Shown here in pieces: positions 17,386 through 24,163 of a DNA stretch of 64,000 nt (within the stretch, counting starts at the first letter, position 1; every line of letters begins with the position of its first letter). The DNA is taken from NCBI RefSeq assembly GCF_000701505.1, contig NZ_JNJB01000004.1:124001-188000 (forward strand). The letters run 5' to 3'. This stretch comes from Dyadobacter crusticola DSM 16708 (lineage in GTDB: Bacteria; Bacteroidota; Bacteroidia; Cytophagales; Spirosomataceae). Made by a program: the position numbers and the translations under genes. A model generated the notes under the pieces. The model was not told where the DNA came from. It ran no database searches and saw only the letters and a program-made list of their open reading frames with translations.

Positions 17386-17483
17386 GAAAAATTATCAATG
17401 CTTACTCAGGAGGAATGCAGAAACTTATACGCGTTTTGTTTCGTTTATTTCGTTTAGTATATTGATAGAAATTTACTCACGAC

Positions 17484-17933
17484 ATGGAAACTGTATTAGA
17501 AAGGCCAACAAAACGAGAACAGAAAATGGCAAGCGAATCGGTTGAAAACTTCACTTCTGCGATATCGAAGCGAAAGTCGGACACTGTTAACATCAGGATT
17601 CAGGAAAGCGAGGAATTGTTTACGATACCCAGGAGAGCGCTCGAATTTCTTTCACATATTCTGTCTATTATGGCAGAAGGAAAGGCGATTTCTCTGATAC
17701 CGTCTGAATCTGAGCTTAGTACGCAACAAGCTGCCGACATGCTCCATGTATCCCGGCCGCATATCGTGAAGCTGCTCGAACAAGGGATTATTCCATTTAG
17801 AAAAGCGGGCAGTCACAGGAGGATTTTGCTGGAAGACCTCCTAAAACATGCATCACAGCAAAAAGAAACGGCTAGAAAAAGCCTCAAATTCCTTACTGAA
17901 CAGGCGCAGGATTTAAATCTTGGCTACGAATGA
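17484..17933 (+). CDS. Excisionase-like HTH antitoxin of a PIN-toxin pair
   Basis: A 149-residue protein with an N-terminal dimer-like region and a MerR/excisionase-type HTH at about residues 75-125 (LSTQQAADMLHVSRPHIVKL, then GSHRRILLEDLLKH). This is the architecture of antitoxins that precede PIN-domain toxins in many genomes. Its stop codon overlaps the next start as ATGA (17930-17933), the usual coupled antitoxin-toxin junction. The toxin reading frame behind it survives for only about 25 codons. The antitoxin is therefore either a relic or has been kept as a regulator or an anti-addiction protein. Confidence 0.8.
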   Translation: METVLERPTKREQKMASESVENFTSAISKRKSDTVNIRIQESEELFTIPRRALEFLSHILSIMAEGKAISLIPSESELSTQQAADMLHVSRPHIVKLLEQGIIPFRKAGSHRRILLEDLLKHASQQKETARKSLKFLTEQAQDLNLGYE

Positions 17934-18006
17934 TCCATTCCGCGAGGTTTGTTGCAATCCTCGACGCCTGTGTGCTTTATCCGGCACCTATACGGGACTT
18001 GCTGCT
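17930..18006 (+). pseudogene. Remnant of a PIN-domain (VapC-like) toxin gene
   Basis: The frame starts ATG inside the antitoxin stop and reads MIHSARFVAILDACVLYPAP, then IRDLLL. This is the first strand and helix of a PIN toxin with its first catalytic Asp (ILDACVLYP). After about 25 codons the sequence changes abruptly into a palindromic repeat cluster. The rest of the PIN domain (about 120-150 residues, with the other acidic residues) is absent from the region downstream. The open frame continues meaninglessly to 18151. The toxin is therefore inactive. Confidence 0.75.
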
Positions 18007-18007
18007 A

Positions 18008-18248
18008 TACCGATGTTTTGCCGCAATGCGGCTTTTGCTTGGGTGTGACTCCTTGCCTCGTCAAAATGTGCTTCACGAAAATGCCGCTAGGCATAAAATA
18101 TCGGTAACAAGCGGTACCAAGTGGATAGCGAAAATGCCGCTAGGCATGTAACAACAGATGGAACGTTACATCCCTACGGGATTTCCACATCGTACTTGCC
18201 ACCTCAGTCTACCGATGTTTTGCCGCGATGCGGCTTTTGCTTGGGTGT
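18008..18248. repeat. Cluster of short palindromic repeats
   Basis: A 38-bp unit at 18009-18046 recurs at 18211-18248 with one base changed. Its core is the hairpin GCCGC-A/G-AT-GCGGC, followed by TTTTGCTTGGGTGT. Between the copies, a 19-bp unit (CGAAAATGCCGCTAGGCAT, hairpin ATGCC/GGCAT) occurs at 18076-18094 and 18129-18147. There is also an ATGTAAC/GTTACAT inverted pair (18146-18171) next to ATCCC-TAC-GGGAT. There is no coding content. The makeup resembles REP/BIME-type intergenic palindromes, which elsewhere are mobilised by RAYT transposases. The cluster begins exactly where the PIN toxin stops matching. Confidence 0.7.
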
Positions 18249-18276
18249 AGCACAATCTCTGAATTAGTAAAGCAAA

Positions 18277-18306
18277 AGCCAGGCAATCCGCGGAGGCGGC
18301 CTGGCT
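18277..18306 (-). terminator. Rho-independent terminator for the small gene at 18339
   Basis: On the minus strand the stem AGCCAGGC/GCCTGGCT has a 14-nt loop and is followed by TTTTGCTTT. It lies 33 bp beyond the stop of the minus-strand gene 18339-18581. Confidence 0.6.
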
Positions 18307-18338
18307 CTTGGTTAGAAGATGTAGCGATTAAATCCCTC

Positions 18339-18581
18339 TTACTTCTTCATCTCTTCAATGCGCTGAAAGAAAAACACCAGCTCTTTGAAAGACGCGAAGA
18401 TGTGACTCGCGCGGGGATTGTAGCCGAGCTCTGGCTGAGCCATCATGTAGCCGCTGTAAATGTCCCAAAGGTCATTGACCCAGGTGGAAGCGTGGCTCTG
18501 GCTAAGCAACTCTGCGACTTCCCGGCCATAAGCCAGGTGCGTCGAATCCAGAGATTCGTCGGAATTTGGTTGTGTTTGCAT
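18339..18581 (-). CDS. Hypothetical 80-residue protein
   Basis: An 80-residue protein with no recognised domain. It opens MQTQPNSDESLDSTHLAYG and ends FFFQRIEEMKK. It is soluble, acidic in the first half and rich in aromatic residues near the end (LVFFFQRIEE). Support for coding comes from codon use like the neighbours, a terminator right behind it at 18277-18306, and a structured element ending 3 bp before the ATG at 18581. An alternative overlapping frame on the same strand (18443-18706) looks less protein-like. The function is unknown. Confidence 0.6.
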   Translation of the reverse strand: MQTQPNSDESLDSTHLAYGREVAELLSQSHASTWVNDLWDIYSGYMMAQPELGYNPRASHIFASFKELVFFFQRIEEMKK

Positions 18582-18583
18582 AG

Positions 18584-18645
18584 TGTTACATTATTAGGAT
18601 GGAAAACAGGGGTGCCCTGTTTTAGGTGTCCTAGCAGATGTAACA
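18584..18645. other. Nested inverted repeat upstream of small gene
   Basis: A 62-bp element of three nested inverted repeats: TGTTACAT (18584-18591) with ATGTAACA (18638-18645), TAGGA (18595-18599) with TCCTA (18629-18633), and a perfect AAAACAGGG/CCCTGTTTT core (18603-18623, 3-nt loop). It ends 3 bp before the start of the minus-strand gene 18339-18581. A second TGTTACAT followed by TAGGA lies at 18708-18727. It could be a leader RNA structure, a repressor site or a small non-autonomous element. Confidence 0.55.
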
Positions 18646-19040
18646 CCGCTTGGGGAGCTTTCGCCGACCCCCACCATAACAGGGCATTTCTTGCAAGATT
18701 CTTCATATGTTACATTTGATTAGGAGCTTGAAGATTCGGAAGAAATTTGGAGAAATGCAAATGCTGGGGGGAGCTTTGTTGCCGAGGGGACAAAGATTTT
18801 GAGTGAATTGTGAAGTATTTACCGTTTAATAAGTAATTAATTGAATTGCTTCCGTTTGATAAAAAAATTGAGTTTTTTGGAGGACAAATAGCATCATATT
18901 GTAATAGGTATTCCGCGGCTTTCCCACTCCGAGAGAAATCATTTCAAAAGCTGCTCATCTACCGCGAAAGTAACATCTATATATTGACGTTGTAGATATT
19001 CAATCAAACCGATCGCCCTCATGATCAAATAGATAGCAAC
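18646..19040. other. Intergenic region before the ABC-3C operon
   Basis: About 395 bp with no supported gene. The left part holds a second TGTTACAT...TAGGA word (18708-18727). The right part becomes distinctly AT-rich and must hold the promoter of the operon starting at 19041. A weak ATCTA...TAGAT inverted pair lies at 18975-18997. Nothing else stands out. Confidence 0.6.
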
Positions 19041-20207
19041 ATGACGTCTATTTTCTCTGCAAATGAACCAAGCCTAGGCTACCTGTATCAGTTGAGATAT
19101 GGATTATTACTAATAGTGTCCGAGCAAAATCAAGATGCAAAATTGCTAATAGAGCAAATTGATGATATTAGTATTGATACTCCCAACCTGCTTTCGATCT
19201 ACCAAACCAAACTACACATCAAATCGGTTGCGCAGCTGACGGATTGGAGTGTTGATCTTTGGAAAACAATTAGGGTATGGAGTACTGGGATTAGTAACGG
19301 GCAACTAGATCCATCTAAATGTCTGTTTAATCTAATTACTACCGCGCAGGCCACAGCTGGGACTATACCTTTCAAGCTTAAACAAGGAACTAGTGATTCA
19401 AGAGATATTGATCAAATATTGAAATCTCTTTTGGAGGTTGCCTCTGCATCAACAAATGCCACAAACAAAGCCGCCTATGATGCGTTTAAAAATTTGAGTA
19501 CGGAACAGCAAAAGAAATTGATTGCGAAAATTTCGGTGATTGACTCATCTATTGATCTAAATTCTGCGAAAGACAAAATAAAAAAATGCTTATGTTATTC
19601 AGTAGCACCAGAGAAAATTGAACCCCTTTATAATAGGTTGGAAGGATGGTTTATCGGTGAAATTATCTTACAGTTGCAAAACCAAAGACTCGATATTACC
19701 GGTAAGGAAGTTCAAGATAAAATTTTAGATATATCCGACAGTCTAAAAGCAGATAATCTTCCTGCTGACTTCGCCTTTTCTATCGCGTCAGACGAAAACC
19801 AACTTTTACCCTACCGCGGAAAAATATTTGTTAAGCAATTAGAGCTTATCGGAACAAATTCTAAACTGATAAATCATGCTATTAGTGATTATCACAGAGC
19901 TTTTAGTCAAAAATCCAAATGGCTCAGGGATGGATTGCTCAATGCTTTAGATGAAATTAGATATGACGAAAAATTGATCGATGACTGGGAAAGAAAATTC
20001 TCAATTTTAGAAGATATTACAAACGAGGATGATAACACAAAACAAACAGAAGGCAAAAAATTCTATGAAAGCCATTATGTGAATGTACAACCAAATATCC
20101 ATATAAAAGACAGATTTAAAGAGCTGTATATGGTTACGGGATGCTGCCAAATCCTTTCTAATAAAAAGAAACTTGGTTGGCATCCTGACTTCAAAACGAA
20201 AATATAA
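19041..20207 (+). CDS. ABC-3C component: Cap4-like nuclease domain with ABC-3C C-terminal domain
   Basis: A 388-residue protein. The first 70 residues read like the Cap4-type PD-(D/E)xK nuclease start: GYLYQLRYGLLLI, then IEQIDDISI, then the Q-x-K of SIYQTK. The C-terminal 120 residues carry the ABC-3C pattern: YHRAFSQKSKWLRDGLL, an acidic D-D-W-E-R segment, and the closing GCCQIL...LGWHPDF motif. In ABC-3C systems this gene encodes the proposed effector, tied to an SMC-like ATPase through its C-terminal domain. It is separated by 1 bp from the middle component. The operon is visibly more AT-rich than its neighbours, which suggests transfer. The exact nuclease subtype is inferred by eye. Confidence 0.78.
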   Translation: MTSIFSANEPSLGYLYQLRYGLLLIVSEQNQDAKLLIEQIDDISIDTPNLLSIYQTKLHIKSVAQLTDWSVDLWKTIRVWSTGISNGQLDPSKCLFNLITTAQATAGTIPFKLKQGTSDSRDIDQILKSLLEVASASTNATNKAAYDAFKNLSTEQQKKLIAKISVIDSSIDLNSAKDKIKKCLCYSVAPEKIEPLYNRLEGWFIGEIILQLQNQRLDITGKEVQDKILDISDSLKADNLPADFAFSIASDENQLLPYRGKIFVKQLELIGTNSKLINHAISDYHRAFSQKSKWLRDGLLNALDEIRYDEKLIDDWERKFSILEDITNEDDNTKQTEGKKFYESHYVNVQPNIHIKDRFKELYMVTGCCQILSNKKKLGWHPDFKTKI

Positions 20208-20208
20208 T

Positions 20209-20696
20209 ATGTTACCAGATTGGAAAGACAGAGCAGAAATAACTGCTAATTTATTAAATCCGGCCTTCTGCAATGAGATTATACGAGAATGTGCCTCAGG
20301 ATACAAGGAAGATTGTGGCAGTAACATGCCATTTACATTAGTGATTTTAATATTACCAGTAATTTTAAACAATACAATCAGAGCCAGGCTGCCAAAGAAC
20401 AAATCCAATACCATTCATGGATGGTTAAATAGCAATGAAGATCTTAAAGTTGGACTGGCAAATAGCATTAAAAATTTTATCCCTTTTACTAAAGAAACAT
20501 TAATGTTCGGAATAGCTTACGAATCTCTTTCGATTGACGAAAATGGCGGTATCGAAATAAAAAAAGAAAAAAAAAGTTCAGACCAGACGACGAGGAAATA
20601 TTAAGTTGCCTCAAAAAGGCAGGTACAATGGGGAAAATATTTTCTAAGTCAGGTAGCCCCATAACCATTTATTCAATTTTTGGTATAAAACCATAA
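20209..20696 (+). CDS. ABC-3C middle component, reading frame broken at an A9 tract
   Basis: The zero frame (20209-20604) gives 131 residues with the middle-component pattern: LPDWKDRAEI, LLNPAFCNEII, MPFTLVILILPVILN, RARLPKN and FTKETLMFGIAYESL. At a run of nine A (20567-20575) it drifts into SSDQTTRKY and stops. Shifting by -1 within this run restores the expected family ending, FRPDDEEILSCLKKAGTMGK then SGSPITIYSIFGIKP, with a stop at 20694-20696, 13 bp before the ATPase start. The full product would be about 162 residues. This may be a disabling indel, phase variation, or productive slippage on the A tract; a sequencing error is also possible. The middle component is thought to bridge effector and ATPase. 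Confidence 0.78.
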
Positions 20697-20709
20697 ATAA
20701 AAGTGTTCT

Positions 20710-22644
20710 ATGCAAATTAAATCAATAATACTCTACAATAAACAAGGCGCAAGGAGAATTGTTTCTTTTGAAATAGGCAAGGTAAATATCATCACTGGCG
20801 AATCAAAGACAGGCAAAACTGCTATAATCGATATAGTAAACTACTGTCTAGGTAGCGATGACTGTAGAGTATCGGAAGGGGTAATCCGCCAAACCGTAGA
20901 TTGGTTCGGAATTCTTTTGAAATATGAGAACGAAGAGATATTCGTTGCCAGGCGAAATCCAAACAGTCTGGGGCAAGCATCTACTCAGTATATTTATTTC
21001 GCAAACGCAGATAGCATAAAAATTCCCGAATTAAGCGAACTCAAAAACAATTCAGATATTGCTACACTTAAAGATTTTTTTACAAAAAAACTATTTATAT
21101 CAGAATTTACTAACACGCCAGCAGTAGCAACTAGGGATTCACTTGCAGTAAACTTTAAGCACAGTAGATTCTATTCCTATCAGCCACAAGATCTAATAGC
21201 ACAGCGCAATTTCCTTTTTTTTAATCAATCGGAACCATTTATTCCACAAGCAATAAAAGATACTCTTCCCTATTTCTTGGGAGCAATACGAGAGGATACA
21301 ATAAAAATCGAGCAAGAGATCGCGATTAAAAAACGTGAATTACTCAAATATGAAAGAGAATTAAGGGAATATGAAAGAATAAAAGTGGATGGTTCTCAAA
21401 AAGTGTTCGAATTGGTTAATGAGGCCAAGCAACTTGATTTGCTACCGGCTGAGATGCTTTCTGAGAATGAGACACAAGCACTTAATTCACTGAAAATAGT
21501 GCTAGATTGGGAACAAACCGAAAGTGAGATAGCACAAGGGGAAAACGAAAACTTGAAGAAGTTGATTGATGAAAAAACAGCATTTGAGAGAGAACTTGGC
21601 CGAAAGAAAGATGATTTAGCCGCAGTAACAAATTTCATTGACCAGACTTCCGAATATTCAATTGAGATAACTCAACAAAAGGCTCGTCTAGAATCGATTG
21701 GTCTTTTTGGAGAGACGGAAGCCGAGCTGCACAGTTGTCCACTATGCAGTCAGTCCATTGAAACAGAGATCCCTTCAATATCTGCAATAAATAGGTCACT
21801 TTCCGATCTTTCAGAAAATCTTACTCACACGATTGCCGAAAGGCCCAAGTTAGGTGAATACGTCCAACGATTAAACTTAGAAAAAGACAGTCTCAAAAAA
21901 CAGATTGAAGATCGGCAGCGAGGAATAAGGGCTATTTATGCAGAACAAGCCGAAGCAGGCAAACAAAAAGATAGCAATATTAGAAAAGGGAAAGCACTCG
22001 GAAAAATTTCTTTGTTTTTAGAGAGTTTCCGAACTATTGAAGAAGACAAAACAATACAGGATAAAATCAAATTATTGGCCACAGAAATCTCTGAGCTTGA
22101 ACTTATGGTTGGAGCGGAGGAAAAGGACGAAAGGCTTAATTCAATTCTAAATCAAATAAACAACCAAATGACCAACTGGTCCAAGAATTTGGATCTAGAA
22201 CATCAAGATGCTCCTATTCGTTTTGATATAAGAAAATTGACAATATTTGCCGACACACCTACCAAATCAATCCCATTAAATCAAATGGGAAGTGGTGCAA
22301 ATTGGGTTGCATACCACTTACTAATCCATTTCGCATTACATAAACATTTTGTAAAAGCTGAAAGGCCTGTCCCAAGGTTCTTAATCTTGGATCAGCCTTC
22401 ACAAGCCTACTATCCACCGGATAGAGATAACGAACTTAGGGGGAATTTATCAACAAGTTCAGACGAGACAGCTGTAAAACAACTGTATGACTTCATTTTT
22501 AGTGTTACTAGAGAACTTGCACCACATTTTCAACTCATTATTACAGATCATGCAAGACTAAACTATGCTGAATTCTCCGAGTGTATTACGGAAGAGTGGA
22601 GAAATGGAACTAAGTTAATTCCCACGGATTGGTTTTTACAGTGA
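20710..22644 (+). CDS. ABC-3C SMC-like ATPase (DUF3732 family)
   Basis: A 644-residue Rad50/SMC-like ATPase. Walker A is GESKTGKT (about residues 30-37). The Q-loop region includes the family's YQPQDLIAQRNFLFF segment. Two coiled-coil arms (about residues 195-340 and 360-470) flank a CPLC half zinc hook near residue 343. The ABC signature is QMGSGANW (about 522), and Walker B is FLILDQPSQAYYPP (about 557), with the Gln/Ser pair typical of DUF3732 proteins. A conserved late His is in IITDHA. In ABC-3C systems this is the sensor/engine, probably acting on DNA ends or other nucleic acid of invaders. It is third in the operon and appears intact, unlike the middle gene. Confidence 0.9.
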   Translation: MQIKSIILYNKQGARRIVSFEIGKVNIITGESKTGKTAIIDIVNYCLGSDDCRVSEGVIRQTVDWFGILLKYENEEIFVARRNPNSLGQASTQYIYFANADSIKIPELSELKNNSDIATLKDFFTKKLFISEFTNTPAVATRDSLAVNFKHSRFYSYQPQDLIAQRNFLFFNQSEPFIPQAIKDTLPYFLGAIREDTIKIEQEIAIKKRELLKYERELREYERIKVDGSQKVFELVNEAKQLDLLPAEMLSENETQALNSLKIVLDWEQTESEIAQGENENLKKLIDEKTAFERELGRKKDDLAAVTNFIDQTSEYSIEITQQKARLESIGLFGETEAELHSCPLCSQSIETEIPSISAINRSLSDLSENLTHTIAERPKLGEYVQRLNLEKDSLKKQIEDRQRGIRAIYAEQAEAGKQKDSNIRKGKALGKISLFLESFRTIEEDKTIQDKIKLLATEISELELMVGAEEKDERLNSILNQINNQMTNWSKNLDLEHQDAPIRFDIRKLTIFADTPTKSIPLNQMGSGANWVAYHLLIHFALHKHFVKAERPVPRFLILDQPSQAYYPPDRDNELRGNLSTSSDETAVKQLYDFIFSVTRELAPHFQLIITDHARLNYAEFSECITEEWRNGTKLIPTDWFLQ

Positions 22645-22660
22645 TTTCAAAACTGTAATT

Positions 22661-22694
22661 TGTATACCTGGTACTTAGAAAATTCAGGTATACA
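22661..22694. terminator. Hairpin after the ABC-3C operon
   Basis: A perfect 10-bp inverted repeat, TGTATACCTG/CAGGTATACA, with a 14-nt loop. It starts 16 bp after the ATPase stop. There is no T run, so its role as a terminator is uncertain. It lies between the island operon and the permease remnant and could instead mark an insertion boundary. Confidence 0.45.
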
Positions 22695-22732
22695 CATTAT
22701 TGATTTTGCAAAAGCTGCTATTATCTAATCAA

Positions 22733-23095
22733 TCACTCAATCAATCTTTCGCTGCTCAACGCCTTTATCGGATCCGCCTTCACCGACCGATACCCAACCG
22801 TAACAATCGCAATCAACAACGTTATCCCAATCGCCGCCACAAAAATCGTAGCATTCAAATCAATATGATACTTAAAATCAGCTAAGTTCTTATCCATCAA
22901 CCACCAGCTAATCGGCGCGGCGATGACGAATGCAATTAGTAGCAGCTGGGCAAATTGCTTGCCGAAGAGCCCGATGATGCTTCCGATGCAGGCGCCCAGC
23001 GTCTTGCGTACTCCGATCTCCGTGGTTTTTGCGGTGGCCATGAAGGAAGGCAAAGCAGATATTCTGTAATTTTTCTGGCGCACGTACAATGTCAA
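22733..23095 (-). pseudogene. C-terminal remnant of an FtsX-type ABC permease
   Basis: The frame encodes the last membrane module of a Bacteroidota permease: SFMATAKTTEIGVRKTLGA, a helix QLLLIAFVIAAPISWWLM, FKYHIDL, another helix, and GYRSVKADPIKAL. About 100 residues remain from a family of about 800. The first 15 residues before SFMATAK do not match the family, so homology ends near 23050. The rest of the gene is not found upstream. The remnant is a different paralogue from the intact permease at 3603-6005. It abuts the ABC-3C operon, as expected if the island's arrival removed most of the gene. Confidence 0.8.
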
Positions 23096-23216
23096 TCCTC
23101 TTAATCCATCCTAACATTGGATTCACCAGGAGCATGTAGATATGTGATCAAGAATTAGATTCAAACCAGCTTATTCAAAATTGATTAACTTAAAAGTCAA
23201 AACAACAGCGTGTATC

Positions 23217-23606
23217 ATGTCACCTCAAACCACTTTCGCACCACAACTTATTATTCCTAATGGAGTCACGAACGTTGACTTTTACATTCAAGCGTTCGGA
23301 GCTATTGAACTGCGTAGAATTTCCAACAATGACGAGAGTATACACGTTTCCGAGTTATCAATTGACAGTGCTATTTTTCATTTACATGAGGAAACCGCTA
23401 ACCCAAAAGCTTTCAGTCCAAAACGCCACAATGGGACTACAGTTACTATCGGGCTGTTTGTTCCGGATGTGGATGCGGTAATGAACAGGGCAAGTGCCGC
23501 AGGCGGAGAAGTCATTTCGCCAGCTCAGGATTATGATTACGGCTACCGCCAAGGCAAAATCAGGGATCCATTCGGGCACATATGGATGATTGAGGCAGTT
23601 ATTTGA
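23217..23606 (+). CDS. VOC family protein (PhnB/glyoxalase-like)
   Basis: A 129-residue protein of the PhnB-like VOC group. It has the opening LIIPNGVTNVDFYIQAFGA, the middle SELSIDSAIFHLHEE, the FVPDVDAVMNRASAAGGEV helix, and the closing IRDPFGHIWMIE, which carries the D-P-F-G-H motif. These proteins are often annotated as glyoxalases; the substrate is unknown. The ATG at 23217 is chosen over one 36 bp earlier because it gives the family-like N-terminus. It is one of three small VOC genes in the window (863, 23217, 26374), all distinct. Confidence 0.82.
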   Translation: MSPQTTFAPQLIIPNGVTNVDFYIQAFGAIELRRISNNDESIHVSELSIDSAIFHLHEETANPKAFSPKRHNGTTVTIGLFVPDVDAVMNRASAAGGEVISPAQDYDYGYRQGKIRDPFGHIWMIEAVI

Positions 23607-23694
23607 TACACTCGTTCATACGCTCCTCAACGCTTTCGCCGGATGCATCAAGCAACTTTACCGACCAATAATGCAACATCGGAACCAACATCAT
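23599..23694 (-). CDS. Possible 31-residue ORF or gene tail
   Basis: A short frame from tandem ATGs at 23694, with the peptide MLVPMLHYWSVKLLDASGES and a charged end VEERMNECIK. It reads like the tail of a soluble protein. It overlaps the VOC stop by 8 bp in opposite orientation and follows the DUF4180 stop by 14 bp. In the same frame an upstream TTG overlaps the DUF4180 stop. It could be a relic or chance. Confidence 0.2.
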   Translation of the reverse strand: MMLVPMLHYWSVKLLDASGESVEERMNECIK

Positions 23695-23708
23695 TTGATC
23701 AGTTTCAC

Positions 23709-24074
23709 TCAATACATTTTCCCAAGCCTCGCCAAAGCCTCCTCAACACTCCCCAAAAAGTTAATCCGCCCGGTCCTGTTACTTTCCGAAATAAAATCAC
23801 GCATACTTTTTCCAGAATATTTTTTAAAATCACCCACAATAGCCAGGCGCATCCGATAATTTGAGAACTTTTGAAGTATCTCTCCTGCAATGCCCGTTTT
23901 CAGGTCAAAGAAGGCGGGTGTAATATTCTCTTCGTGGATGATCATGCTGTCAAATCCCTGATAATAAAGGCTTCCCAGTAAGTCCAGTCCGTCTTCGGCC
24001 GTTTCAATGATCAGCTTGTCGGATGTGACTTCGGCGATTTGAACTGCATTTACAGCATGTGAGGTAATGGTCAT
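23709..24074 (-). CDS. DUF4180 domain protein
   Basis: A 121-residue protein covering the whole DUF4180 domain, with the family hallmarks QGFDSMIIHEENITPAFFDL, GIAGEILQKFSNYRMRLAIV and MRDFISESNR. The function of the family is unknown. The fold is probably alpha/beta, and the conserved H-E-E-N-I-T-P-x-F-F motif suggests a ligand or partner site. It is downstream of the alpha/beta hydrolase gene (24164-24985) on the same strand with an 89-bp gap, so co-transcription is possible. Confidence 0.88.
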   Translation of the reverse strand: MTITSHAVNAVQIAEVTSDKLIIETAEDGLDLLGSLYYQGFDSMIIHEENITPAFFDLKTGIAGEILQKFSNYRMRLAIVGDFKKYSGKSMRDFISESNRTGRINFLGSVEEALARLGKMY

Positions 24075-24163
24075 TTCAATGTTTCAAATTATTTATGGCC
24101 GGGCAGAAGAATTTCCGCCCGGCCATTTCAATGCTCCTAAAAACTATGCAGCAACAGTTGCTA

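Noticed and set aside
18008-18248. Possible CRISPR array from repeated units
   Set aside because: Only two copies of each unit, with unequal spacing and no cas genes; the units are short hairpins, so REP-like.
18443-18706. Minus-strand frame of 87 codons overlapping the small gene at 18339
   Set aside because: It runs through the nested inverted repeat and then out of frame through the better-supported 80-residue gene; kept only as a possible leader.
22908-23135. Minus-strand frame of 75 codons beside the permease remnant
   Set aside because: Out of frame with the recognisable permease tail and without family features.
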